Shown piece by piece: positions 41,401-53,400 of a DNA stretch of 64,000 nucleotides. Under the pieces are notes generated by a model. The model was not told the DNA's origin, made no database searches, and saw only the letters and a program-made list of their open reading frames with translations. Positions within the stretch are counted from its first letter, which is position 1; every line of letters begins with the position of its first letter. The DNA lies in NCBI RefSeq assembly GCF_014805625.2, contig NW_023998422.1, positions 4,415,714-4,479,713 of the forward strand, written 5' to 3'. Both the position numbers and the translations under genes were made by a program. The stretch comes from Glossina fuscipes (lineage: Eukaryota; Arthropoda; Insecta; Diptera; Glossinidae).

Positions 41401-44400
41401 CAAAATTTTCTCACAAACGCGGACAGACGGACAGACATATTTAAATCTGAAACGATCGGCATAACAAACGGTTATTAGTCTATCTCAACTCCTCCTTCTT
41501 TGTGTTGTAAGCGTCCAAGCAAAGTTAATATGTGCTTGTACTACAAGCGATATAGGGTATAAAAGCAGGTCATAAAGAAGAAGACCTTTTCGTTCTTTTT
41601 TTTTTAGAATTCTTATTGCGGTTTAGTTAACTTTTATACGGGCGTGGAACTGGCATCTGCTTATTAACAGCTGGGCTGGAAACTTGCTAATAACTCGTTT
41701 ACCTCACTAGATGCGTGTCACACTTTGTGAAGGGCAGATAGCGAGAACATTAAATTTATGTAATTTTTTGCACAAATAATTTTGCTATCAGTTGCTATGC
41801 ATGTGCAAAACGCATCATTAAGGCAGGACATTGACGTGGTTGAGTATCGAAAACAGCAGATTTGTAACTACCTCCGCTGATCACTTTGCTGTTTGTTCCT
41901 GTTTACGAAGGCAGGCACAGTTAATATTTTTATTGAGAAACCAAATTTTTTTAAATCCGTTAAATAGCGTGTCTCTTATGTATTCACGTCGGCATATACC
42001 TCTTATTAATGTTTATTCATATCGTTTTGCGATAAAAATAAAATAACCTAATGAAAAAAAGAAATAAAAAAATCCCGATAGCGTGTACATGTCAAAGGTG
42101 TAAAAATAAGTCGCGACGATTTGTTGTATCATAAAACATATTTTATTTAAAGTGTTGTCCATCGACACTTTTGCTTGTTTATGCAAACGCGATAGTTATT
42201 TTGATCATGCATTTATGCAATCGCTGCATGTACGGAGTAATGTATTTACCTTTCAAATGTCAGTTCAAATGCGGTACGAAAATGGACTTCAGAGGGGAGG
42301 AGGGTTTGCCCACACACTAAATTATGGGCCGAAAGAGACATTAGATAGGGCAGGATGTAGAGTAGCCTATGGCGTAACACCTGCCGTTCGATCGTCTCTG
42401 TGTCTTCATAAGCATTTCTTTGCGTGCAATTCTCGTGTGTAACTGTCTGTGGAGTGTTTGTCGGATAAGAAGTGAAAACTCAACTTTACGGCCAAAGTGT
42501 CCAGCTTTAAAATGACACATGCGTTAATCTTTTACAGTCTAAGCTCGTCTGACCTTGTGCCTGACTTTCGCCAGATGATAAAAATATTACTTTCTGTGAC
42601 GCAGAAAGTGTCCCTCGTCAGCTATTTTTGGAGTAGTGCCTTTTTGTGATTTTAGAGAAAAGTCAGTCTTCAGCGAGATCAAGGGTTAACTAACGCTAAG
42701 CCTTGAACACCCGTACCGGCTATTAAAAACAACATATTCAATATATAGAATGAAGCCTTGACAACAGGATTTAAGTAAATTGAGCTTTTCTTTCTTTTTT
42801 CTTTGGTTTAATTTTCCTGCCTACATAATACTTTTAAGTAACATTGACTCCTGGGTCTTACAGGTTTTCTCGCTTTTTCCACCACTGCATTGGAAATCTC
42901 ACAGGACTTTATTTATAGAGTATTGTTATTGTTATTTATTTGGCCAGATAAATAAATGGCAAGACTGACTATAGCATTAGCCAATTACTAACCAAGCACT
43001 AGTCCAACTATTATCAAAAAAGCGTAAATTTTCATGCTTTTTAGCTCGCTCATGTTATGGCATTCATGGAACAAAGGTAAACACTTTTCATGTCCAATAG
43101 CTGTATAGTAGAGCTGGTCATGAAGGCAGATACAATCTATTTGCAGCGTTGCTACATGCAATTTGAACTATTTGAACTTTTAAACGTAAAGGACGGGGCT
43201 CGACCATCTCGCGGGCTGTGGTTGCTCATATCTAATCTAATCTTAATACGTCTTCTTCTTCTTTTAATGTGACCAATCACACAGAGGGTGTCCCCTATTC
43301 GTGTAACGTACTGACGGTTAGAACGAAGAGAGTAAGAGATATAGGGACTAATGAATATTCAATCAATTACTCATTCATTACAGCTACAGCCTCAGAAAAC
43401 TTTACCGGACTTGAGATTTGAATGCCATTGCAACATATCCGTAAGGAGTCTACTCCTCTAATGTGCCAAATCTTGCGATTAAAGACATACTTTGTGAATG
43501 TCGAAACCTCTCCAATATTCGAACGCGAGTAGTGGTAACGTCAATGAGGCCACTGTTGATTTTTTTCGTCCATTTCCTTTCGATTTTTCTTCTAAGATAT
43601 TTTTGAAGCCAAACTTTCCCTTGTGCCGTCCATCATTAAAAGTGTCGATGCTATGTATTCGGCTGCAAAGGCTGCTCGTTTATTTTTTAAGAGACCAAAA
43701 CGACTCGGTACCTGACCAAATTTTAATTTTGTCTATGTTAGAGACAACGGTATTCTTTACCTTGCTTGAGATGTTCCAGTTGTAATTGTTATATAAGGAC
43801 AGTGATGGTTATAAAAGATTCGGTCGCGGCCGAATATAATTTTCTTATTTATTATGTAAAGAAATTCGGTCACATATACATGTTTTTCGCAAACATATAT
43901 ATCAAAGTAGTTGCCTTGCAATGTGTTGGGGGACTGTTGAACTTTGCTTAAAAACTGATAAAGTATTTGCCAAGCAGCAATTGTCCATCTAATGGCTGTT
44001 CGATTATCTTTCATTGTGAACCTTATATATGATAAAGTTTATTACAAATGATAGTAACCTAATATATTGATATCCTTTTTTGGCTAAGAAGGATTAAAGC
44101 CTGATGCGAAAGCTACTCGAATTAATTTGGAAAGAAATAAATTTAAAGACCGCAAAGTACTATCTTGGCAGCTTAAGAGAATACTTTAAACATTTTAGCA
44201 CATGTACGTGGGTGTGGGTGTGTATGAGAATAATAATGATAACATTTGAAAGTGATTTGAAAAGTTTTAAATAGATTTCTATTCACACATATTCACATAT
44301 AGCTGTGAAGTACGTCAGCTATAGTGTAAAAGTTGCAATATGAGCGCCATTTAAATAATAGATAATTAATTTAATAATTTTATATTATTGTACTTTGTTT

Positions 44401-47400
44401 TTTTTTTTTTTTTTTTTGGGAAATTTTTACTCATTGGTATGCAAATTTTTGCGTAAAATTTTAAATTTCATTTATTTAAAAGGCTTGTCCGTGTCAACAT
44501 GTTTTTTTCGCATTATTAAAGTTAATTATTATTGTACATACGCTTGAATATATTGCACAAATAAATGAAAACATGCACGAGTATGAGTGTGTGCGCTATT
44601 AATTTATTTTCAATTTGTGCAAATAGCAAGCATATACGGACTGAAATGCCTATAAAAACAGTTTCGCAGTGAAATTTGCAATGAGCAGAAGTGTTCGCCA
44701 TATGTTGTCTAAAAACTATTGAGCTTGAAGATCGATATTTAAAATATGTAGTGCTGTTACATATACGAAGACACGCAGCCATGCATATATAAGAACGTAC
44801 GTGTACGTACATACACATGTATGTATATATATATATTGCTACATGGGGAGATAATAATATGACACAATAAGTGTACCATCATGTACGACGATCTGATGTC
44901 ATTATTTCATAAAACACGAAAATGCTGTCCTTTAGGTTTTTTGAAAATTAAAGCAAGGATCTTAGAGGGCTTTTGCGGAGTCCCAAAGAAATAGTAATGT
45001 AATCATGCAATCCCTTGACTCATCGTTGCAAAGTCTTTCCGCTCCTTTAACTTCTAGAGCGTCATTAAATATATTTGCATCTTAAAAGGTTTCCTTATAA
45101 TGAGGCGCACGACAATCTCAATCATATCTTTCACAATTCCTTGGAACAAATCGTACTAACTTTCCACTGTGCAAGAGTCACCTTGCTCGGCAATACTTTG
45201 CTTTCTTGAGTACTAGAAGGGCTTGACTTTAGATTGTCGTTGTTGTTGAGTCAAATTTTACAGAGCGCCTAAAGTTCGTAGTTTCTTTGGTTAAGTGTTT
45301 TCTCCTTTACACTTAGGCGATTGGGTTGTTAGCGACTTCGAAGATTTGAAGAAAGCGCCATCCACTTTTTCTGTTATTGCTCTCTTCCTTGCAAAGGCTG
45401 CTTTGAATAAACGAATGCATCCTGCTTCGCTTATTACTTTGCATAGGTCATCCTCCTAAGCAGGGTTCTAAGTAGGGTAAGTAAGCAATACGTCCATCTA
45501 TATCGAAAGGGATAAAGTCTATTGGAGAATGATTATTTCTTTTCCGTATGCGTACGAAGACTTTACTCCTAGGTCTACTTTACTCGAACTCAAATGCGAA
45601 ATAAAACTTCTTCGCTATGATAACCTAGCACTGTTTTTTTAGCAATAGGCTCGATACTTTTTAACTTATCAAATATTTTCGCATGAACCAAGTTGGATAT
45701 TTGTTGTATCATTTGGCGCAACCGTTTCCGCTGACATGTTACTACTGTCGTTACATGTTTTTGTTATCGTTGTTGTTGTTGTTGCTGTTATACTATTTCA
45801 ATTACATGTGAGAGTTTATCTATACGCTAGTTTGTTTGAGTGCATATAACAAATATTTTAACTTGATTTTGAAGGTAATAAACACATCTATGCCTTCATT
45901 TATTTACGAGATTAAATGTATCCTTGTAGTGTTAGCTAAAATTGGATGAATCATATTTTACTTACCGGTGGTGTTTCGAAGAGCATAACTTCAGTACCTT
46001 TAAGTAGCAGAAAACGCGGTTTATAACTTTGCCAAGAGATGTTATTGTTGATAACACCTTCGTTCACCCAGCCCATATATTCGATGCGTTCACCCACCGC
46101 AAAGTTTCTGTTATAAAGTTTCATCTATAGAAAGAAAATTTCAAATTACTTTTCTCTGTTTACTTAAGAGCTTTTACAATATTTTTACAATTAAGATATA
46201 CAAAAAGTATATACGATAAGTTAGCATATAATTTATAGGCAAATCGTACAAAAAAAAAACAAGCAGGCAAATTATATTCGGTTGCGGCCGAATGCCATCC
46301 GCATACCCACTACCATTAAAACTTCTCGCCCTCCGTGCTTTTATTTGTGATCATAAAAAAGTGCATGGGGTGAAATTTTTCTTCCACTTTTTAGTTCGTG
46401 ACGTCCGCGGCATTTAATTTGGAATCAATACACTCAGCTTGTCGCATTCTACTCTCCAAATTGTTTTATTTAATACCAATAACGCTGCGTTTATTAAGAA
46501 AACATTAATCCACCAGATCAGGTTATCCACCATTTTTTTTTCACTGACCAGAGTGGGGTTTATTGTTCCATACACAATAAACCGTTCTGGACTCTGGTGT
46601 TGTTTAGGCCCCCACTCAGTGGGGAATGCCTAACTCGCCAGGGAGCGTTGTATGCTTAAAGTGGCTTGGGCCACCGTGGGGTTAAGCCTTTCAGGCAGGA
46701 ACCCACGTTAAACCCTTGCTACAAATTCTGTCCACCATATTTAGTTTAGAATTAAAGCATAGTTAGGTAGAATACATCTTCATTTGAGGAATTTACAAAA
46801 CAATGTTAAAAATTCCGCGTTGTTTGCCTTACGATAAATAAGCATAACACCTCAAAAAACTTTGTGCGAGTAGGGTCGATTCTTTCACGTGAAGAATGGA
46901 ATGTGCCGTAAAGTTAAGTAGAAAATTTCAGTCATCTATCATTTATAATTTTTGAATAATGAGCAAAAAGGAATAAATTTTTGTTTCGAAAGACGGAGTT
47001 GCGTCCAGTTTACGGCTTACTACGGGTTGGTGTACTGTCCAATTTGGCGCATTTTCAATAGCAATTTAGGTGCGAGAACTTGCAATGTTCCTGCCAGATT
47101 TGAAATCGCTATCTTCAGGAGAATGCCAAAAGCACACATCACACAGACTTACAAACGGATACACATGACTTAATCGATTCAGAATTTCAATGAAATGAAA
47201 ATGAAATATAATAAAAGCAATGTCTTCAGACAAGACACAAAAATAGAAAAAATTAGGCTTTAAGGCCACATTAGCTTTTATCATGAGAGCCCGTTTGTGG
47301 GAAAAGATCCAAAATGAAGGTCTGCATGGCCCAAACTTATCGCAATAAATTTATACATTGAACCGCTATTCTGTATAAATTTTCGCCATAAAATCGTTAA

Positions 47401-50400
47401 AATACTATCACTTTATCGTAATAGAAAAAATTTTAATTTCATTTAGGCCCGCCCACAAAATATACGCACAAGTGTTTGTCGTCGTATTATTTGTAGTTGA
47501 TGACTAAGCAGCAAATAATTCAAAATTTTTTTGGCTTTTGAAAATGATAGAAGTGGTCTAACCTCTGTATTTGTACTGCAAGCGCGTCCTTTGGACGATT
47601 TATACCTACCTGTAAGGTCTTGCAATGTATTTTCTAAGATATCAAGGCGATACCTTGGTTTTACCAATCAAAAGAAAGCCTACCACAGACATTACCCACG
47701 AGGACAGAGGGACGTATTTAGTTTGGGGTGGATTCTAATGGGGATTAAGAATATATGAGTGCTCTCTGTGCATATTGCAAGCCCGTCGGTAGTGACTACG
47801 AAAATGGGAAATGTATTAGCTAGATTGTACTCTGGACTTTTTAAGGAAAGGGTATATTAACATTGCGCGGATGTACGCAACAGCCGAAAGGACTTGAAAT
47901 AGACCTACATAAGATTGTCTGTCCGTCCTATCTTTTCTTGTTGAACATACAGATCACAATTTTTAAGATATTTAAAAAAAATTTGGTATACCGACATGCT
48001 TTGGCCTAAGAAGGAGAGCTAGTCAAAATGTTTCGGTTCGAACCGTCTAGCCCAGGGGATAAGACTCAAGACTGCCAGGTCGATGATCGTGGGTTGGAAT
48101 CTCAGCGTGGTAGACCATACCTTACAAACTGACATATATAATAGACGTAATTACTTGGGATTCTGTTGGTTTCGAATACCTTCAGTCTAAGATATTGTAT
48201 ACTATTTACTTTACCTTTGTTGCTTGCTTTGATTGACGTTGTACACTCTTTACTTAGTTGTCCGCTTTTCTGATTGGATATCGTAGTTCAATATTTTGAG
48301 TTAAGTTCACATATTAGTACTTTAAGCCGAAAAATATGCCACGAAATTTTTTACATTATAAGAGGAACTGTTAACTTTGCTGGTCTATTAAGTAATGATC
48401 TTCTTTTGAAATATGTAACTTTAAGAATTTCACTTAGTATGTATATGGCTGAAATGTACATTTGTAGCTGGCATATAGATAAACGCATGACTGAACCAGT
48501 TTCTCGACCGCTTCCTCTATTACGTTTTATTTTGATTGTTATTGTTTTATATGATTAGCTACACTAACAAAGTGCTATAGGGTGTTAAATGGCAGACAAT
48601 GTCCCACCATAGTGTTCTTGTTTGTTTTTGTTTTTTTTCCTCTTAAATCGTTTTCAATATTTTTTTCTTAATTAAATTAATTGCACGAATCGAACGTACA
48701 TTTTATCGCTCCCCCGCAGTTTCCTTTTTCTTTAATACAAACAACCAATGTACAAAGGACCCGAAATATGTAAATTATGTGCATACACAATATAAAATGC
48801 GATAGTATCAATGAAAATAATAAACAAATTATAATGAAACCCTCTGTAGAGTTTTAAAATTTTTTTGGTTATGGGTATAAATATTATACTTTACATATAC
48901 AGATATAATAAATAATAATAAGGCATCATTTTATGCGGCACGTATTCACCCCGAAGAAGGCATACACAGTAAATAGTTTAAAATAAATGTGTTTAGCTCA
49001 AGCTTCCTGTTTCAAAATGCCAAAGCTTATCGTCGCTATTTCATCTTAAACGCATTAAATTTTCAAGTTAAACAAATGCATTTAAGATTCCTTTACTATA
49101 AAGTTTCATTTTAAGATATTTACTTTTTCCCATTTTTGCTCCCTTCAATTCAATTAAACTCGACATGAGGTATTTACAATTTGTTGCTAGTTAGTATCGT
49201 TAAAAAAAAAAAGAAAGAAGAAAAAAAAAAAAAGAAGGAAATTGTCCTGCTGCGCACGGCAGGTGTTGTCAGTAATGAAATTGAATTGAATTGAAATGTC
49301 ATACAACACGATAGTGTATTAGCCTTTTTTTTGAACTGTTGACGAATTTAGAGAAAAGCAGAATTGAACGTTTCATCACATCTTTAATTGTAGTTCATAT
49401 GAATGATGGGTTTACTGTATTCGCTTTCGCTTGAGTATGAGTTTGCATAAAATTAATTGTTTACCTGTAAATGTGTTAAGCCCACAACATTATCGTTAAT
49501 TAATTTTAGCCATTGACTCAATATGGCCAAATCATCACAGTGTATAATGCCCGTTGATGTTCCATTAATACCACGCACCTCAAACGCATTCGGTCTCAGT
49601 TTATCGGTGCCGTAGATATATCGGGTTACATACGCCATCATCAGCGGCACTAAACGCATATGAACAAACGCAAAAAAAAAAAAAAAAAAAAACAAAGAAA
49701 ATAAAGTTTACGAGATATGAAATAAATTAGACAAAATATTCTTAACAAGCATGCAGGCAAGCATATGCTTCGTTTTGCTACCGGCAATGTGTTTCATATC
49801 TTATTTATCCTACTTACCGGCTACTACATCCATCCATCGTTTTTCCGGTTCTGAACAAATTGACATTGGTCGACTGCAACTGCGACTAATTGTACCGCCA
49901 CCACCGTTATTCACTGAGGACTTATAGCCTTCGTCGGCCTTTAATTCAGCGCACGTTGTATCATTATCCGAGTCTGGTGTATCTTTCGCCACTACATTAA
50001 AAATGCGTAAATGAAAATACACAAACTCATCAAAAATGCAATTCATAAATAGACAATGTTAGCAGCAACGATGACGATAACGTTAGCGAAGATGATGACG
50101 ATGTCGACGATAATGACGCGTCGTCGTGGATGAATGATGCAACGAACATAGCAGCAGTAGTAAAGGAAATGATACAAAATAGAAAAACGAAAAAAAAAAA
50201 CCCGACTTGGAAATGAATAACATGAAAAGGAAAAGCTGCAAAAAAAAAAAAAAAAAAAAAAATTCTACTATCTCTTCGAGGTAAACGTACTCCTTCGAGT
50301 ATTTATAGTACAAATGCTCAATTATAATACATGATCTGTATGTATTATGTATATATGCATGTTTTTATGTGGGCTTATGTAAACGAACATGTGTATGCAT

Positions 50401-53400
50401 ATGCGGTAATAGATATGAATCATCTCTTGTTTACTTTTATATTTTCACTCTATAATTATATTTACATCCCTCTTCCTCTTGATTCCATATTGTACTTCAT
50501 AAATAATGAGAGATATTCTTGTTGTTAGTATTATTGTTCAGATTTTTACAAACTAATTAAATGTTAACAACAAAAACACATAGAACTCTCTAAGCTAGTA
50601 AACTCAACTTTTTGAAGTTGTTTTTATTTAATAAAAAACAAAAAAAAAAAAAAAAAATTACAACAAAATTATTTTTCTATATTTTCTCTATTCTTAGCGT
50701 ATCGAGGCAAAGTACACAGAAAAATTTTAAATCCATTGAAATCAGATTAAAAATCTTTTGTTTTCACTACGAATGCAGAAAGTAATGCGAAAAAAATTTC
50801 TTGCCAACAAAGAAACAACAAAGGCACAGAATTTATTTTTAGGAGAAAAAAAGCTTTTGTCTCTCTGCGTACAACCTCAATTGTGCGTACTCTCTCTCGC
50901 TCTCCTTCTATCTTCATTGTACCTAGCGTATTTTTATACTATCTCTACTTATATTAAGTTAAGTGTCTCTCTCTGTGTACAACATCCAGAAAGACTTGAA
51001 ATGGACGCATTTCTTACCATATCGTTCGATTCTTGAGTTTAACCTGCAGGTTCCATTTTTTGAGATATTCTGATGAAATTTTTCGCATCGATGTGCTTAG
51101 ATCCAAAGACGAATGTTGTTAAAAATTTTTCAGATTGGACCACTTTTCCGATTACTTCCCTAGTAAAGGCTTACTTTGAAAAACTCTAATACGAATGCCT
51201 GCGTTAAGCGAAAGGCTATAGGGTATGTAATGACGTACCGCGATCCACTAAAATATTTTTACTTGTTTTTTTTTATTTTTTCAGTGCAATAACAGCACTT
51301 ACGTAGAATTATCCGAAATACAAAGCTTACTAACTATTATATTATCCGTGTCTACATTTTGTAGGCGTTTTCTTCTTCAATGAGGTAAAACTGACTTTCC
51401 AGCCTGTGAAATGACCAACAAATTCATCGAAGTCTCGAATATCCAAGTGCCTTTTGTCGAATGTCGGCTAAATGAATTGCAAATGATGCGCTTGAAGAAA
51501 TACAAAAATTTTAACTCTTCGATGTTCGCCATGCCAGTAACGGATTTGTTAACGGCTATTTTCGTTCCAAACGTTGCCCCTATCTTGCGAGCAAATTTTT
51601 CAAACTCCAAATTTATAATCAAGCGCTTTCGGAAGTGCCTGCTTTTGGAATGTCAATTCGATCAATTTCAGCGGGCGGTCATTCAGCACCATTTTGTGAA
51701 CTTGCTTCATCGTTTCTGGTGCAGAATGGAACTGAAGCAGGAGTGAGAGAGAGGGATAAAAAATATTTTGAGTCCACTCACAAGAAAACTCTACCGCTCT
51801 ACCTACTCTTCTGATTTGAATCCGCGAACACTGACTTGATAGTCGCGGTTCTCATATATTCGCCTATTCATACTACTCGGATGGTAACTGATAACTTCTG
51901 AACGTTGAACAAGATCGCCGTTGCAGAACTTCATGCAAAATATTATGGGCGAAGAAAATAAGAAAATTAGATTCAACGTTAATTACGTAGTCTTAGTAGT
52001 ATGCACTGTTCTTAATAATCCTTTATTTATGATCAAAATCGCAAAGCCGCAGCCTAGAAAGCATTGGCTTTGATATTGGCTGAACTAAGACCTTCCAAAG
52101 TGTCACTAATAATGATAAGGTTTTTCGCTCTTTAAATGTTCCCTAAGAAGATTTAGTATTCACGGTTGTAAAGCTGAGGTCTTGAAACTACGAACTTAAT
52201 CTTGATAAGGCGGACAGCTTGAAGCGTAGTGATTTCTTTTAACAAACAATTATCATCCAAAAGTACAGTCGGCTGCTTTTATGGGCACTTCCGTAGTTCT
52301 ACTTGCCTCCTATAAGCTTTAAGCTTTACTTTTTCACCCATTTTCTGCTTATAAGGCCCATTTTCAAACTTATGCTGATCAACTAAAAATACACACGCCG
52401 AATTTCAATTTTCTTGAAACAAGTCTAAAAAGTTAAATTCGGTCGGGACTGAATCTTTTATACCCATCACTGTTTACCCAAAAAAAAAGACAAAAGAAGT
52501 AAAAGGACAAAATTCTCATGCTTTGTAATACGGAAGGAGCGCATCTGGTCTTCTACTTTCAAAATAAAAGTTTTTGTCGTAGAGTCTGGTAGGTGTGTCC
52601 TTGGAAATGTTTTAGATCAATTCCAAACAGGGCATGCCTAAATCGATTCAGAATTTAATGCTGATCAAGAATATATATACTTTGTGGGGTCTCTGATGCT
52701 TCCTTCTGGGCGTTGCAACCATTTTGATAAAATGAATATTTTATATATATATATATAAATGTACGTATCTTATGGGCTTCCTAACGTGTTCTTCTAGATG
52801 TGGTAAGCGGAATATTAAATTTAATATATTCCCACTGTCGAATGGTGCTTGGTTTTTCTCAAATCGAAAAAATTGCAGAGGAATTTTAACGAATAATCGC
52901 GAATAATTCATGCAATAAGTTTTGGTTTTTGCTTTACTATGTTCCTTCAGAAGCAATTTTTTTACTTTTATTTTACTTTATTCATTTCGTCAAATCTCTT
53001 GCAACTCTTAAAGGGAATGTTCGAAGGCCCAATAAAGTATATGCTTTCTTGATCAGCGTCAAATTTTGAATGGATTTAGGCATTTCTCTCCGTTTGTACG
53101 CGTTTCTAGATGTCTGCCTGTGGCAATCATTCCCTCGGTAGTAAAAATTCAGATCCGTTTCAAATTTGGCTTCAATTTGGAAGGTATTGCATACAGGATG
53201 GCATTGAAAATGCCCGAAATCGACGTTGGGGAAAAAATGAGCTGAGGGAATTTGTCTTTTTAATGCCAAAGCCATTTGCGATTTTTGCTCATTACTTATC
53301 AACTGCAACAATTTCTATGTACAATTTATGGGTGATGCTACAATAGTAGAAAAACTCAGCCATGTCCATGCAATATTATAGGGTACCGAAATTTTATTCT

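Larger units (their letters stand above)
27652..45965 (-). other. syntrophin intron 6 (18.3 kb)
   Basis: This intron makes up 44 percent of the gene's span. It carries family A copies (28140, 33670, 39085, 41290), family B copies (29895, 33960, 43790), family C copies (31760, 36362) and tandem arrays at 32605 and 35363. The remaining sequence shows no nested gene. Open frames here have no recognisable domain. Confidence 0.85.
46125..49464 (-). other. syntrophin intron 5
   Basis: Intron of 3340 bp. It holds a family B copy with a nested 197-bp retroposon (46250-47180), a family A/family C pair (47850-48125), a family A tip (48490-48640) and an A-rich tract (49202-49235). Confidence 0.85.

Noticed and set aside
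43498..43785. 95-codon plus-strand frame starting MSKPLQYSNASS
   Set aside because: It probably lies in the body of a reverse family B copy; no domain, and composition shifts to repeat-like at its end.
51411..51746. 111-codon plus-strand frame
   Set aside because: The opposite strand carries the mariner-like segment; the plus-strand translation has no family similarity.
52982..53346. 109- and 78-codon frames on opposite strands
   Set aside because: They overlap a family B fragment.
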